NCBI RefSeq assembly: GCF_000764305.2
Contig: NW_025945795.1
Coordinates: 124,001 to 188,000, forward strand
Origin: Hyalella azteca
Taxonomy: Eukaryota; Arthropoda; Malacostraca; Amphipoda; Hyalellidae
Direction: 5' to 3'
Length of the DNA: 64,000 bases
Position numbers and translations under genes: made by a program. The notes beneath the pieces were generated by a model. It ran no database searches. It was not told the origin of the DNA and saw only the letters and a list, made by a program, of their open reading frames with translations. The number at the start of each line of letters is the position of its first letter. The first letter of the stretch is position 1. This document shows, piece after piece, positions 33,640 to 44,010 of this stretch.

Positions 33640-34489
33640 ACTTTCGATAATGATTTTTACTTTGAAACTCTGTTCTGGAAGCAACTTGGTTTGCAAGATT
33701 TGATCGTTTCATCCATTGAAATTTTTTTTTCTTTAATTTTAAAACGATTCTCGTCCGCCTCGACTGAATGGCCTTACAGACCAATGTATGTATGATACAT
33801 TCCATACTAAAAGATCCTTGATTTAATTAGTAGCATTCTAATATTATCTCTTCTGTCAGCAGCAATTAAAATTATTTCAATTCCATGTTCGATAAGATAA
33901 TTCTTCAAAACAGAAATAAAATTTTTAATAGTATTTGCTCTTAAATGTAACCGAAGAAATTTCTCCTCATAGTCATAAACTTTTTCTGTTCTCCATGAGA
34001 AATTATCCACCAAAAGAATCTACCTAGAAAGCCTGGGAAACTTCGATAGCTTCCAAAATATCCGTCCAAACGTCATTACTCCGACGAAACACGCTGGGCA
34101 TTTGTAGAGAAAACTTTACGTCAGAAACCCATTGAACGTTTCAAAGGAAGCTTCTCGAGCACTCGGAAAGAAATTTAACGACGTAACATGAGCTTTAGTG
34201 GAAGACATCATCCCGAACAGACAAAGGCGTCTTCTCTTCCACGAGAGCTTCCTCAGGTCCCAAAAGTATGTTTGCTGGATCATTTAGTGACCACCCACGC
34301 GAATATTACAAGCCAGAAATACGACGAGAGATTGCTAGTGTCTTTAGGACGCCTGGAGCTGGAGTAAGAGTTCTTGAGAGTGTCCAAGGAGCTCATAAAG
34401 GCTCACGAGAACGATCCTTGTGCAATGCCATACTGGCACCACGGAATCCTTGACGCCGCAAGGCGACCTCTTTAGAGCCAGGAAAGAGC
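33640..34489. other. Non-coding DNA, no recognised gene
   Basis: The left part is A+T-rich. From about 34020 composition is balanced and continues into the TATA-containing stretch; overlapping frames on both strands at 34268-34568 show no motif. Confidence 0.45.
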
Positions 34490-34496
34490 TATAAAA
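34490..34496 (+). promoter_or_regulatory. Candidate TATA box (TATAAAA)
   Basis: GAGCTATAAAACGGC stands in a G+C-richer context, which makes it less likely to be accidental than most in this window. Thirty bases downstream there is no clear initiator. The first ATG after it (34541) opens only a 29-codon frame. Confidence 0.3.
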
Positions 34497-34668
34497 CGGC
34501 CCACGATGTAACGACAAAATAAAAATTCTCATCAGGAGAATGCCTTCTTTGCCACTCTTCCGATGCATCGACGTTCAGCCACTGTTTACATGTAGTAGCT
34601 GCGGTTCATTTACTACATCACATATTTAATTCGGTTCCCCGTGATTCTGTTTTCATTTTTCCATCCTG

Positions 34669-34790
34669 TATAAATATGAAGCAAGCATTTCTCCGAGTTA
34701 ATCTAACTTCACGCTATATAGATTAACTTTGGTCGGCATAATTTTGTTTTTGTTGCCGTGGATTGCTGCGTGCTGTATCGTGTCAGGTAA
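34669..34790 (+). promoter_or_regulatory. Candidate promoter with short first exon and splice donor
   Basis: TATAAATA at 34669-34676 is followed about 110 bases later by GTGTCAG|GTAAAA, a good match to a 5' splice donor (34786/34787). A transcript starting about 30 bases after the TATA box would have a first exon of about 85-90 bases without ATG until the donor. This is a classic layout for an untranslated first exon, but no acceptor or coding exon could be tied to it. Confidence 0.3.
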
Positions 34791-36580
34791 AAATTGTTAA
34801 ACTAATTAATTAACAAGCATAAATTCAAATCAATCCAGCACTAATTTCTATGAGACTTTTTATGCAAGTATTGCTCTCTCAGTAATTTTACTGTTTCTGC
34901 AATGTTCAGGTCGCACGCGCCTCACATCTCTCGAAGTTTAGAACGAATAATGTATTTAAAATCATACAAAATTTGCTACGACTAACGGCGGGAGTGACTT
35001 GCATTCAGCGTAATATAACATCGCTGGAGCACTCATTTTTCTATTAAACTCGTGAAAAATTACACGAGTACATAGACTGCCGGAGATTACTGTGAATCTA
35101 TCACATATTACAGCGAGCAGAGATCAAGTTCTTGGGCGTAACGATGTCTAACCTGAGTCAGAATTGCTATGATCACACCCACGAGTTCTTAGCCAAACGT
35201 GCAAGGGTCACTGCAATAATCCTGGATACCAAAGAGAGAGTTCATATCAAGGCCTGAGAGTCTGGTTCAAAGAGAGGGCGTTTGGCGCACAACGTTGTAG
35301 TTGACCGAACCAAAAAATTAAAGTTTATGTGATTATCCTTAACTTAAATTCTCATTGTAATGGGAAAGCCGAAATTTTATTAAAGAATAGCACCACTTGG
35401 GGGTTATATAGGGCAATTACGGGGCAGGTTAATCATTATGAAGTAAAATTAGGTTTCTGAAAAGGATGATTTCGAAATTTATGGCAATTGCATCGTTGGG
35501 TGATTCGTGGCTTAAATTCTGATCACGGCATGATTGATTTTGAAATGGGAGCCAGAAACACATGAATGAAATTTTCAAGCATTTGAGAAAGACTTGTTGA
35601 GCAAAATTGTTAATCATTTTCGTTATTATTCAAGAGATAACGATAGGAAACTACTATATTGGAAGATAAATAAATAATGAGAGGGTATAAATAATCTGAT
35701 TTCGATGGAGGTAGACGCTGCGAGAAGGCAGTTTTGTGGAGGCAAATACAAGGACAAAATGGAGGTAAATAACAACGCTGAGACGACCAGTTATATTTGT
35801 ATAATTAAAATAAACTGGAGCTAAATCGCAAAGATTTTGCTGTATGATTTAAAAGTGAATGAATAAATAGTGAATGGTAGGTCACAGAATTATTGTGACA
35901 ATGAGAGTATAAATGGGAACGAGGTCTGTCGAGGGGAAGACGTACTCACTGACACCCCTGGAGTGAGGAAAAAGGGATCCGGCAATCAGATTAGCTGGTC
36001 CGCAAGAGGGGACAAGTGCTGGTCGGAAATTAACTCGGACGCTTGTTTTGCCAGCTTCCAATTCGAGCCTCGAGATGTCGCATCGTTATTCCAGACTCAA
36101 ACGAATGAAATCCTCGATAAGAAGGGGGCCACCCTGTCTTCAATATGAAGACTATTTCCTTTATTCGATTTTTAGCGTCACAGCGACTTTAGCGTCGATT
36201 TCTTTATTGGCGGTAAAAAGAAATACTGAATTTGTTGCTGCGTCTCCCAGATAGAGAAATATAAGAAAAGAAAGTGAGGTTTCATGAGAAATTCACCGCG
36301 GATTTTAATGATCGACCATTTAGAAATATCTGCCGCCATTTTTTTTAACTTTATGTTTAGTCTACCCTTGTTTCTAATTTCGAGTTAGTCGTCCGCGATG
36401 AAATTAAGACTCGGAAAAATTTCGTTTAAAAATCAAGTTATGTCAATCTATGAATTATGGCCACATTATTAATCAAATATTAATGTTAATTTATGGAGTA
36501 ATTTATTTTTTAATTACATAAAATTTAGCTCATCAGTATGCTTTTTACCATCATGAAATCTGGTTATATCCCTATTTGAG
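34791..36580. other. Non-coding DNA, no recognised gene
   Basis: Mixed composition. A 92-codon plus-strand frame at 35870-36148 has ordinary composition but no motif and starts at a near-cognate codon; not called. No repeat family was recognised. Confidence 0.45.
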
Positions 36581-36950
36581 ATTGCGAGTTATTAATGCTT
36601 TATTTTTTAAGATTGCAATAATCGCCGTTAAATGCCGTTCATACGTATTTCAATCCAACAGTATCAAATATTAATAGCGACTTTGAATTTAGGAAGTGAA
36701 TCAGATTTTGACAAATCCACCAACCTGGTCATAGATTGCGAGTAATTAATGCTTCAGAGATTAATGCTAGATGAGAGAGATTAATAATTGAGAGATTAAT
36801 GCTAATGCTAGAGATAGCGAATAATTAATGCTTCGTTTTTTAGGAATGCAGTAATCACCGTTAAATTCCATTCATATTTCAATTCAAAAGTATCAAAAAT
36901 TAATTGCGAATTTGAGTTTAGGACGTGAATCAGATTTTGACAAATCCACC
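36581..36950 (+). repeat. Direct duplication of about 140 bp, 232-bp offset
   Basis: Copies at 36581-36721 and 36813-36950 share ATAATTAATGCTT or TTATTAATGCTTT, (C/T)GCCGTTAAAT or CACCGTTAAAT, AGTATCAAA(A/T)ATTAAT and GTGAATCAGATTTTGACAAA. Between them lie several short copies of GAGATTAATGCTAGA. Confidence 0.85.
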
Positions 36951-37984
36951 TTAAGATCAGCTTCCGGACCTGAGAGATCCGCCGGATCTCCTGACTTTAT
37001 TCAGATGAGATGCAAAGCCGGATGGGCCGAGCGAGTCGTGCCCAGAAGAGGATTTGTTGAGATCGCTGGCGATTCCAGGCCAGGTTTCGCAGCCCGCGAT
37101 ATTTCCACAAATTCATTGAAATTATGAATGATTTAATCAATTGGATCATTTACAAAATAAAAATTGATTCAAGGCGTGTGTTCTTGCGTGACAGGAAAAA
37201 TCTAACCAACCATGACCAATAAATAGGATAAAATAGCATTAACGATAGAATATAGTATTATCATTATTAAGTATTAGATAAAGTAGAAATTTGAACATAT
37301 CGCATCTATTGTCAGCATGTGTTTAAAATGACCTTCAAATATTTATCAATAATATTTCCGTCTCAAGCAAGATGACTATTTTAAATCATGAACAGGCTTA
37401 GATTACATACAATTACATTTTTAACTACTACCAAATGTGCTTTACCGGCTTGGTAACTTCTACAAACTATTCGTCTCGACGTTGATAAAATTTCATTTAT
37501 AAATTTACATTTATAAAATTATCTCAAAAATGCGTATATTTCCACGAAACTTCGTTAGTCTCACTTTTATTATTTTAGTAAATATGTGGTTTGGCAAAAA
37601 TCTGTGTTCGTTGCTATGTATCTCGTTTGAACGATACCGTAACCTTCATTACAAACATTCCGTCTCATAATCCAGTCATATACACTGACCTCATTATGCA
37701 ATCATTCCACTTATTAAAACACTTTATCTCATTAAAAGCGTCTATTTACCACACTCCTTATAAATACGATGATTAATGAACATTATCTCATCAATTCCAC
37801 CTATCACTGTAATAAACCATATCTGATTGCCCTGAGTAACAAAAAATACCTCGTTGTTTTCCAATTATTTTATTTCATTTCAATATTTATTTGTACATCC
37901 CCAATTTACTCACAGAATTTGTCTTTTATAATATTGTAATCTTCCACGCACACTGACCGAAGCTCTTCGTTCGCTGGCAGTTCT
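36951..37984. other. Non-coding DNA, no recognised gene
   Basis: A G+C-richer start (36950-37110) with a 71-codon frame of ordinary composition, then A+T-rich sequence. Nothing identifiable. Confidence 0.45.
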
Positions 37985-38130
37985 GGGCCCATACTTTCAA
38001 AAAAAGTTAAGAGATCGTAAGTTCATCAGCCAATCATTGACGGCATTTCAAGCAAAATCCACCAATCATAGACAAGAAAATAGAGCGTAAGTACCTACGT
38101 TCACTTAACGAGTTTTGAAAGTATAGACCC
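37985..38130 (+). mobile_element. MITE with GGGCCCATACTTTCAAAA ends, copy 1
   Basis: A 146-bp element with terminal inverted repeats: left GGGCCCATACTTTCAAAA, right (reverse complement) GGGTCTATACTTTCAAAA. Inside are two CCAATCA boxes (GCCAATCATTGACGG and CACCAATCATAGAC). The outermost flanks share GTTC (37980-37983 and 38132-38135), a possible 4-bp target duplication. A near-identical copy lies at 60839-60984. No coding capacity. Confidence 0.85.
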
Positions 38131-39320
38131 TGTTCACTTAGAAAAAGTCATAATTTAGGGAGGTCTTATAAGGCCGACTTGTTCTATTAGAACAGGGCGT
38201 TCCCGAGTACATGATTTATTGCAAGCACTCCATCATATTCCTATCATGCCAGGGCAGGCGATGAAACAATCTCAAGGAAAATCATGCGTGAGGTCTTATG
38301 ATGGATATGTCTATTTAACAATATTTAAATAACGAGCTTTTTAGTGGTTTGATTGATAAATTTGCATCCATTGGTGAACGATTTAACTGATTGGAACTTC
38401 ACAACCTAGAGATTTTGTAGGGTGGCAGGCTTAAATGGCAATAATTTAAAGTTATGCGAGAGCCTTGCATTATTTAATGTAATTTTTGATGTGTTTTAGT
38501 TCAGTTCCGAATTTATTATGACTGTCTTGGTGATTCTTGGTCAAAATAGATTCTGTGTTTCATTCTTTCTCCATGTCTAACATTGTGAAAATGACCGAAA
38601 TTCTAGATGTATTAGATATTATTTTTTCCTCTTCGTACTCATTTTCTCTCTTTTCCTGATGCTATAAAAATTAATTTTTATACGCTATAAAAATTAATTC
38701 TATAAATAGCTTCTATATTATTAATTAATTCTATATAACTTCTCGCTATAAATATTAATTTTTTTAGCATCAGTTGCATAGTATGAAATATGCTGTTTAA
38801 ACTTATAATAAGCATCGATGTCTATGACAGACATCTTGTATTTATGTTTTACGGCTGTTTCTCTCTTTGTCAAATTTCTTGGCGTGTTCAGTGAAGCTGT
38901 CACTGAATAATCGATCTCCAAAACTGAATGGTTGAAATTGTTCATTTTTTCCATTCTCTCTTAGCCCATTTTCTTTACATGTTCAGAAAACCTGTACCTT
39001 TACAATCAATATCCAACAATGACTTGTTCTTGACCATTTTCACCCTTTCTCATTATCAATTTTCTCTGCATTTTCTTTAAAAACAGTCACTGATTAATTA
39101 ACCTGCACCACGGATTCCCTGTCATCTTTGTTTTATAGCAGGAACGCGCATCTTTATCGCGGGCGGGACTTTTCAAGACGACGTAAGTTTCCCACGTACT
39201 CCGCTGGCTGAACGCAAGCGTGACCTAGACTGAAATGGTTTGCGCGATCCCAGTGATGAATAACCTATGATGAATGGGCTGGTGCTGCGCACAATCAGAG
39301 TTTGCCATGAATTCTTCAAC
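38131..39320. other. Non-coding DNA, no recognised gene
   Basis: A+T-rich, with a TATAAAAATTAATT(T/C)TATA simple cluster at 38662-38765. No gene recognised. Confidence 0.5.
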
Positions 39321-39577
39321 TTGTTTGTTCTATTTTTTGCCTTTTTTCGGATTTTTCGAAATGGGATTGTCTTGTGGAGCTGGGGAAAGCTTCAAAGTGA
39401 ATTTGGAACGTTTCGCAGAATATAACTGTTCAAAAATGTGTTTTTGTCGATCTTATAATAGTGTTAATGTTAACCTAACACTTTTACGTAAAAAACACTT
39501 TAAATGTTATTTTGCCGAATACATGCATATTTTTATAACCTAATTACCCGAATAAGACACATGCGACACATAAATCA

Positions 39578-39759
39578 TTTTTAGCGCATTTTTTCATTTA
39601 TGGAAAAAATGCACTATTGTGATCGCCATGTCCGTCCGTCCGTCTGTCTGTCTGTCCGTCTGTCCGTCTGTCCGTCCGTCTGTCCGTGACCATAAGTTTT
39701 CGTCGACGAGAAAATGAGCTCTCTGTCACTCACTGCAGTGAGTACTGAGTTATATTTTT
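39578..39759 (+). mobile_element. HINE copy E
   Basis: TTTTTAGCGCATTTTTTCAT start, GTCY tract of 14 units, TTTTCGTCGACGAGAAAATG, palindrome ACTCACTGCAGTGAGT and a GTTATATTTTT end. It forms the right part of the first 423-bp tandem unit. Confidence 0.9.
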
Positions 39760-40000
39760 CCATTTTCTCGGATTTTTCGAAATGGGATTGTCTTGTGGAG
39801 CTAGGGAAAGCTTCAAGGTGAATTTGAAACGTTAAGCAGAATATAACTGTTCAAAATGTGGTTTTTGTCGTTCTTATAATAGTGTTAATGTTAACCTAAC
39901 ACTTTACGTAAAAAAAACACTTTTAATGTTATTTTGCCAAATGCATGCATTTTTTATAACCTAATTACCCGAATAAGACTTACATGCGACACATAAATCA

Positions 40001-40163
40001 TTTTTAGCGCATTTTCTCATTTATGAAAAAAAGGCGCTATTGTGTTCGCCATGTCCGTCTGTCTGTCCGTCTGTCCGTCCGTCTGTCCGTGACTTCAGGG
40101 TTTCGTCAACGAGAAAATGCGCTTTCTGTCACTCACTGCAGTGAGTACTGAGTTATATTTTTT
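40001..40163 (+). mobile_element. HINE copy F
   Basis: TTTTTAGCGCATTTTCTCAT start, GTCY tract of 9 units, TTTCGTCAACGAGAAAATGCGCT, palindrome ACTCACTGCAGTGAGT and a GTTATATTTTTT end. It forms the right part of the second tandem unit. Confidence 0.9.
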
Positions 40164-40640
40164 AAATCAATTTCATATTTTCTACTACCGTAAACATTTT
40201 CCGTACTTGCATGAACATTTTTTCGTGTACGACACAATAATATGAAATAAAAAATAAAGAGTATACTGTATGGACCATGTAATGAAATAGTATTAGTATA
40301 GAAAAATCTTCGTGAGTGAAAAAATGCATTTTTTCAATGCACATGTCACAAGTACGTGGACCACGGCTGCCAGCCACCATATCATGTTTAAAATTAAGAT
40401 CGATATTTTAACATGATACTTTAGCATGATACTTTTTTAAAATACATGTAGAGCTAAATTTTCTAAGATTTTGAGCTCAATGTTCTCGAACTAATTGTTT
40501 GATGCCCTAAGATTTAGAGCTAAATATTGCAATGCTTATCTGGAATGAACGTTCAATTCAAACGACATAAATATGGATTTATAAATTTTAATAATATCTG
40601 AAAGTTCAATTAGAACCCCTGAAGGCTCAGTATGTTGAGA
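40164..40640. other. Non-coding DNA
   Basis: A+T-rich; near 40440-40560 the words GAGCTAAAT(T/A) and GAGCTCAATGTT begin to appear, an older extension of the following array. A 72-codon minus-strand frame has no support. Confidence 0.45.
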
Positions 40641-41035
40641 CTTGAGGATAAATGTTTTAAGATTTGAAGTTCAACACTTTCAGACGTGAAGCTCAATAAA
40701 TAAATATTGAATATCAATTAATGTTTTAAAACTTGAAGCTCAATGTTTGAAGACTTGAAGCCCAATACTTTCAGACTTGAAGCTCAATGTTTTAAATATT
40801 GAATATCAATTAATGTTTAAAACTTGAAGTTCAATGTTTGAAGACTTGGAGCCCAATACTTTCAGACTTGAAGCTCAATGTTTTAAAATATTGAATATCA
40901 ATTAATGTTTTAAAACTTGAAGCTCAATGTTTGAAGACTTGGAGCCCAATACTTTCAGACTTGAAGCTCAATGTTTAAAATATTGAATATCAATTAATGT
41001 TTAAAACTTGAAGTTCAATGTTTTAATGCTTATCG
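40641..41035 (+). repeat. Tandem array, 91-93-bp unit, about 4 copies
   Basis: Each unit carries ACTTGAAGCTCAATGTTTGAAG, then CCCAATACTTTCAG, then ATATTGAATATCAATTAATG. The landmark ACTTGAAG(C/T)TCAATG recurs at 40731, 40822, 40915 and 41006. Inside the unit a shorter about 22-bp sub-repeat (GACTTGAAGCTCAAT) is evident, so this is a higher-order repeat. Confidence 0.9.
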
Positions 41036-41107
41036 CGTTCTTATCAGAATGAGGACCCAAGTATGCCATCTAAGTCCAGCCTGCGACAGCAACTATCGAT
41101 TTAAGAT

Positions 41108-41206
41108 CATGTCCGTCCGTCTGTCCGTCCGTGACTTCACGTTTTCGTCGACGAGAAAATGCGCTCTCTGTCACTCACTGCAGTGAGTACTGCGATATAT
41201 TTTTTT
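41108..41206 (+). mobile_element. HINE copy G, 5' truncated
   Basis: Begins within the element at ATGTCCGTCC, with a GTCY tract of 5 units, TTTTCGTCGACGAGAAAATG, palindrome ACTCACTGCAGTGAGT and a GATATATTTTTTT end. The 5' subterminal repeat is absent. Confidence 0.85.
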
Positions 41207-42960
41207 CAAATTCGGACGTATTATTTATACGTCATTGCTCATCGTACTATCTATTTAGAAAAAAGTTGCTATGAATAGCTTGAAAATTGGAGACTTTTGA
41301 ATTATTTATTGGCTGGAGAAGAGAACAAAGATAGGAATCTCTCTATGATATTCAAACAATTTTTTTCAAAAACTGAATAGAAAACGCGTGCATAAATTTT
41401 TTTATGTGTGTAGAAAGATACTCGTGTGTATGAAGACGGTTTCGCGCATCAACAAATATTCTCTTAACATTTGAAAAGGGATTCCGTGGGTGGGGAGCTC
41501 CAGTGAATTATTTCGTTTCGCCTCGAATCTTTCTTATTTATTTTGACGTTGTAGCCTTCAGTCAACGAGACAAACGTGATAGCCGTAGCTGGGAAGCGCA
41601 CACTCGCGTCCAACCAAACACTCCACTGGGGAGAAGTTATGTCTGACTTATCGGTGGCCAACCGTCTGCTTGCCGTTCGCCTCTGTCACCAGGAACAAAT
41701 AGATACTCTTATTTATAAAATAAATTGAATTCGCTCAATAATATAAAAATTGCAATAGATAAATTTATCCGAATTGAAATTCGTCTACTCAGGAATTCTA
41801 AAAAACTAATCAGCCAACATTTTCCTACAGCTAGGTACTCAACCATCATCATGTTACATCATCCCTCTAATGAAGTTGTTTCTTCGTGAACTGTGAAACA
41901 CCTATTTTATCTTTTTCGTAAAGGAAAATTATTGTCACCGTGAATGCACCATGCATGCGAATATAAATTATTATAAAGAGATGCAATTTAACTTGTTTCA
42001 TTAGCTCGAGTGGTCGCTCGTAAGTCTTCTGACACTTGTCTCTGAACATTGACTCCCGATCGGCTTATGAAATTATGATATATTAGTAATCTTGGATGTT
42101 GACGTGTTCAATAGGAAATAAAATCTTATTGGACTTTAGTTTAGTTCTATAATTTCTAGAAGTCTGATTTGCATGCATTTCTTCGACAAATTTCACAACC
42201 TGCGAATCAAAATTGTTCGTGTTGGCACTGCGATGTGTTGTCATTATTGTATTATGAGTTATTTTGTTCGCATTTATATTATCATTATAAGATGGCTGAA
42301 TATTCTCGTTTATATGCGTACAATTAATGACCAGAAAATGCATTATAATTTTCAAGTCGAAAAATTCTTTAGATGACGTTGGTAGATCAAAAGGCAGATT
42401 TAGCAAATAATAATAATATATTAACGACGCTTCTAATGTAGCAACATTCATTTTCAAGTTAAGAGAAGCATTGAATTATGAAAGTTTTATGGACATAAGT
42501 ACATATTTTTACGGACATAGTACATTATTGACATAAGTACATATACACGTAAATAGGTTACAAACAAAAAATTCAATTCAGGCCGGAATGTCCCTCCGCA
42601 AACAATCTCAAATTTTCAGACAATTCCGGGAGCTTGGAAAAAGATAGCTGGGGTTCAATTCAAAATTATGACTTTATCATAATATAATAATAATCACTTT
42701 ATAATTTTAAATATTTATATTATTCAGCATGACATATGTAAGGAAGAACGTTATGAATGAAATCAGAATCACCATAGTGATTTAAGTGAATAACTCGGTG
42801 CATTGGCATCCTGGATTTGTGCTGTTATGAATAATGTACGTATGACAGGTCAAGTTAATATATCAGACCGAAATAAATCAACGAGAAGTTTCGGGGTATT
42901 CCTTATCTGTAAACTCCTGACCAATTCACAAATGTATGCGATCATGGCATTAGAATTATT
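41207..42960. other. Non-coding DNA, no recognised gene
   Basis: A+T-rich sequence with several overlapping short frames on both strands (41464-41661, 42083-42457), the longest 124 codons on the minus strand with no motif and Asn/Ile-rich composition expected of A+T-rich DNA. Confidence 0.45.
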
Positions 42961-43166
42961 CCAACAGGTTATTATTGCAATAGGTTATTATTACAGTAGG
43001 TTATTATTCCGATCAGTTTTTTATTGAAATTGGTTATTATTACAATAGGTTATTATTCCAGTGGGTTATTATTACAGTAGGTTATTATTACAGTAGGTTA
43101 TTATTCCAGTAGGTTAATATTCTAATAGGTTATTATTCCAATAGGTTATTATTCCAATAGGTTATC
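42961..43166 (+). repeat. Minisatellite, 16-bp unit, about 13 copies
   Basis: AGGTTATTATTCCAAT and variants (TTACAGT, TGCAAT, CCGATC) recur head to tail. The array starts abruptly at about 42965 and ends at GGTTATCGTTGCGAT. Confidence 0.92.
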
Positions 43167-43529
43167 GTTGCGATGATGAGAAGCTCCCCTCTTCCAATAG
43201 GTCGCAAAGGCGTTCGAGTCCCTTGGGCCTTGTAAGATTTTTTATTTCATTCATCGAGTGTTCCATAGATAAAAGCAGTACATTGTTCAGCACATATAAT
43301 TATTTTCCATCAATATTTGCACAATAAACGAACATACAAATTTGATTATACAGATTTATCATGTTACATTTATTTTAATTTTTTAATAAGTGTAATAACA
43401 AACTACATAGTGGAGCAAGAATATTTAGTTTCGATGTCGTAGTAGTAGCCCGAGATTCTAAACATCTCAGGTCTCCTTTTATTTCTCCATCGCATTACTC
43501 ATAGATTACCTAACGCCTTTTTACAGCAA

Positions 43530-43781
43530 CTATCGGTCTCGTTTAGTCGGAGATGAGGTGAAGACCTCGGCCATCGTGATGTTAGCAGTGAGCATCGGTT
43601 CCTCAGGCTTCATTCTGTCCAGTAATTGGTTACAGTCCTTGGATGCTTTGCAACATACCCAATGCTTCTTCGTTTGGCGGGAACGATCCCTGGCAACTGC
43701 GACTTTATTCAATCTCAGCGACTTCGATGGTGATAGCTGGGAACCAGCATTAGCACCTGGACTACCGAGCGCAGTACCTCA
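43530..43781 (-). CDS. Possible 3' exon or transposon remnant, unknown product
   Basis: An open frame of about 83 codons bounded by TGA near 43780 and TAG 43530-43532. It has no ATG near its left end. The translation has a Ser/Pro/Gly-rich linker (GSQLSPSKSLR) and a basic-acidic C-terminal part (HWVCCKASKDCNQLLDRMKPEEP), with good codon balance. Its left half overlaps a degenerate repeat. The opposite strand also opens a 99-codon frame beginning with a signal-peptide-like sequence, so strand choice is uncertain. Confidence 0.2.
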
Positions 43782-44010
43782 AAGAAAGTGTCTTACCAGC
43801 GAGTGCGATGGTGATTGCGGGGAACCAGCGTGTCGACCCCCGAGCGCACTGTCTTAAGAAGGTTCTACCAGCGACCACAGCGGTCACTGTTGGAAACCAG
43901 TCCCAAAGACCACTGAGCGGATTGACTAAGGAAATTTTACAAGCGAATACAGTGGTTATTGCAAGCTAGGAACGGGCCTCAGCGTGTCGACTACCGAGCG
44001 CAGTGTCATG
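43720..44010 (+). repeat. Degenerate repeat, unit about 75-90 bp
   Basis: GATGGTGAT(A/T)(G/C)C(T/G)GGGAACCAGC and (C/T)ACCGAGCGCA(G/C)T(G/A) recur two or three times, with (T)ACCAGCGA between them. The block is notably G+C-rich. Confidence 0.65.

Larger units (their letters stand above)
39337..40163 (+). repeat. Tandem duplication of a 423-bp unit that includes a HINE
   Basis: Unit 1 (39337-39759) and unit 2 (39760-40163) each consist of about 240 bp of unique sequence (CGGATTTTTCGAAATGGGAT ... GCGACACATAAATCA) followed directly by a HINE. The two differ by scattered substitutions and small indels and by GTCY tract length (14 versus 9). An 89-codon frame over unit 1 is broken by indels and a stop in unit 2. 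Confidence 0.92.

Noticed and set aside
39274..39543. 89-codon frame with hydrophobic start
   Set aside because: The tandem copy at 39760-40000 has indels and a stop in the same frame, so the frame is not maintained.
42083..42457. 124-codon minus-strand frame
   Set aside because: Asn/Ile/Lys-rich composition as expected of A+T-rich DNA, no motif, and an overlapping plus-strand frame.
42651..42680. tRNA-like or SINE B box (GGGTTCAATTC)
   Set aside because: No A box upstream at the right distance and no repeated copies.
43190..43235. tRNA gene suggested by GCGTTCGAGTCCC
   Set aside because: Resembles a B box but no A box, acceptor pairing or anticodon arm can be found.
43558..43857. Plus-strand 99-codon frame starting with a signal-peptide-like sequence
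   Set aside because: Starts with a valid-looking ATG-like context only in part, overlaps a degenerate repeat and an equally good minus-strand frame; no evidence favours it.
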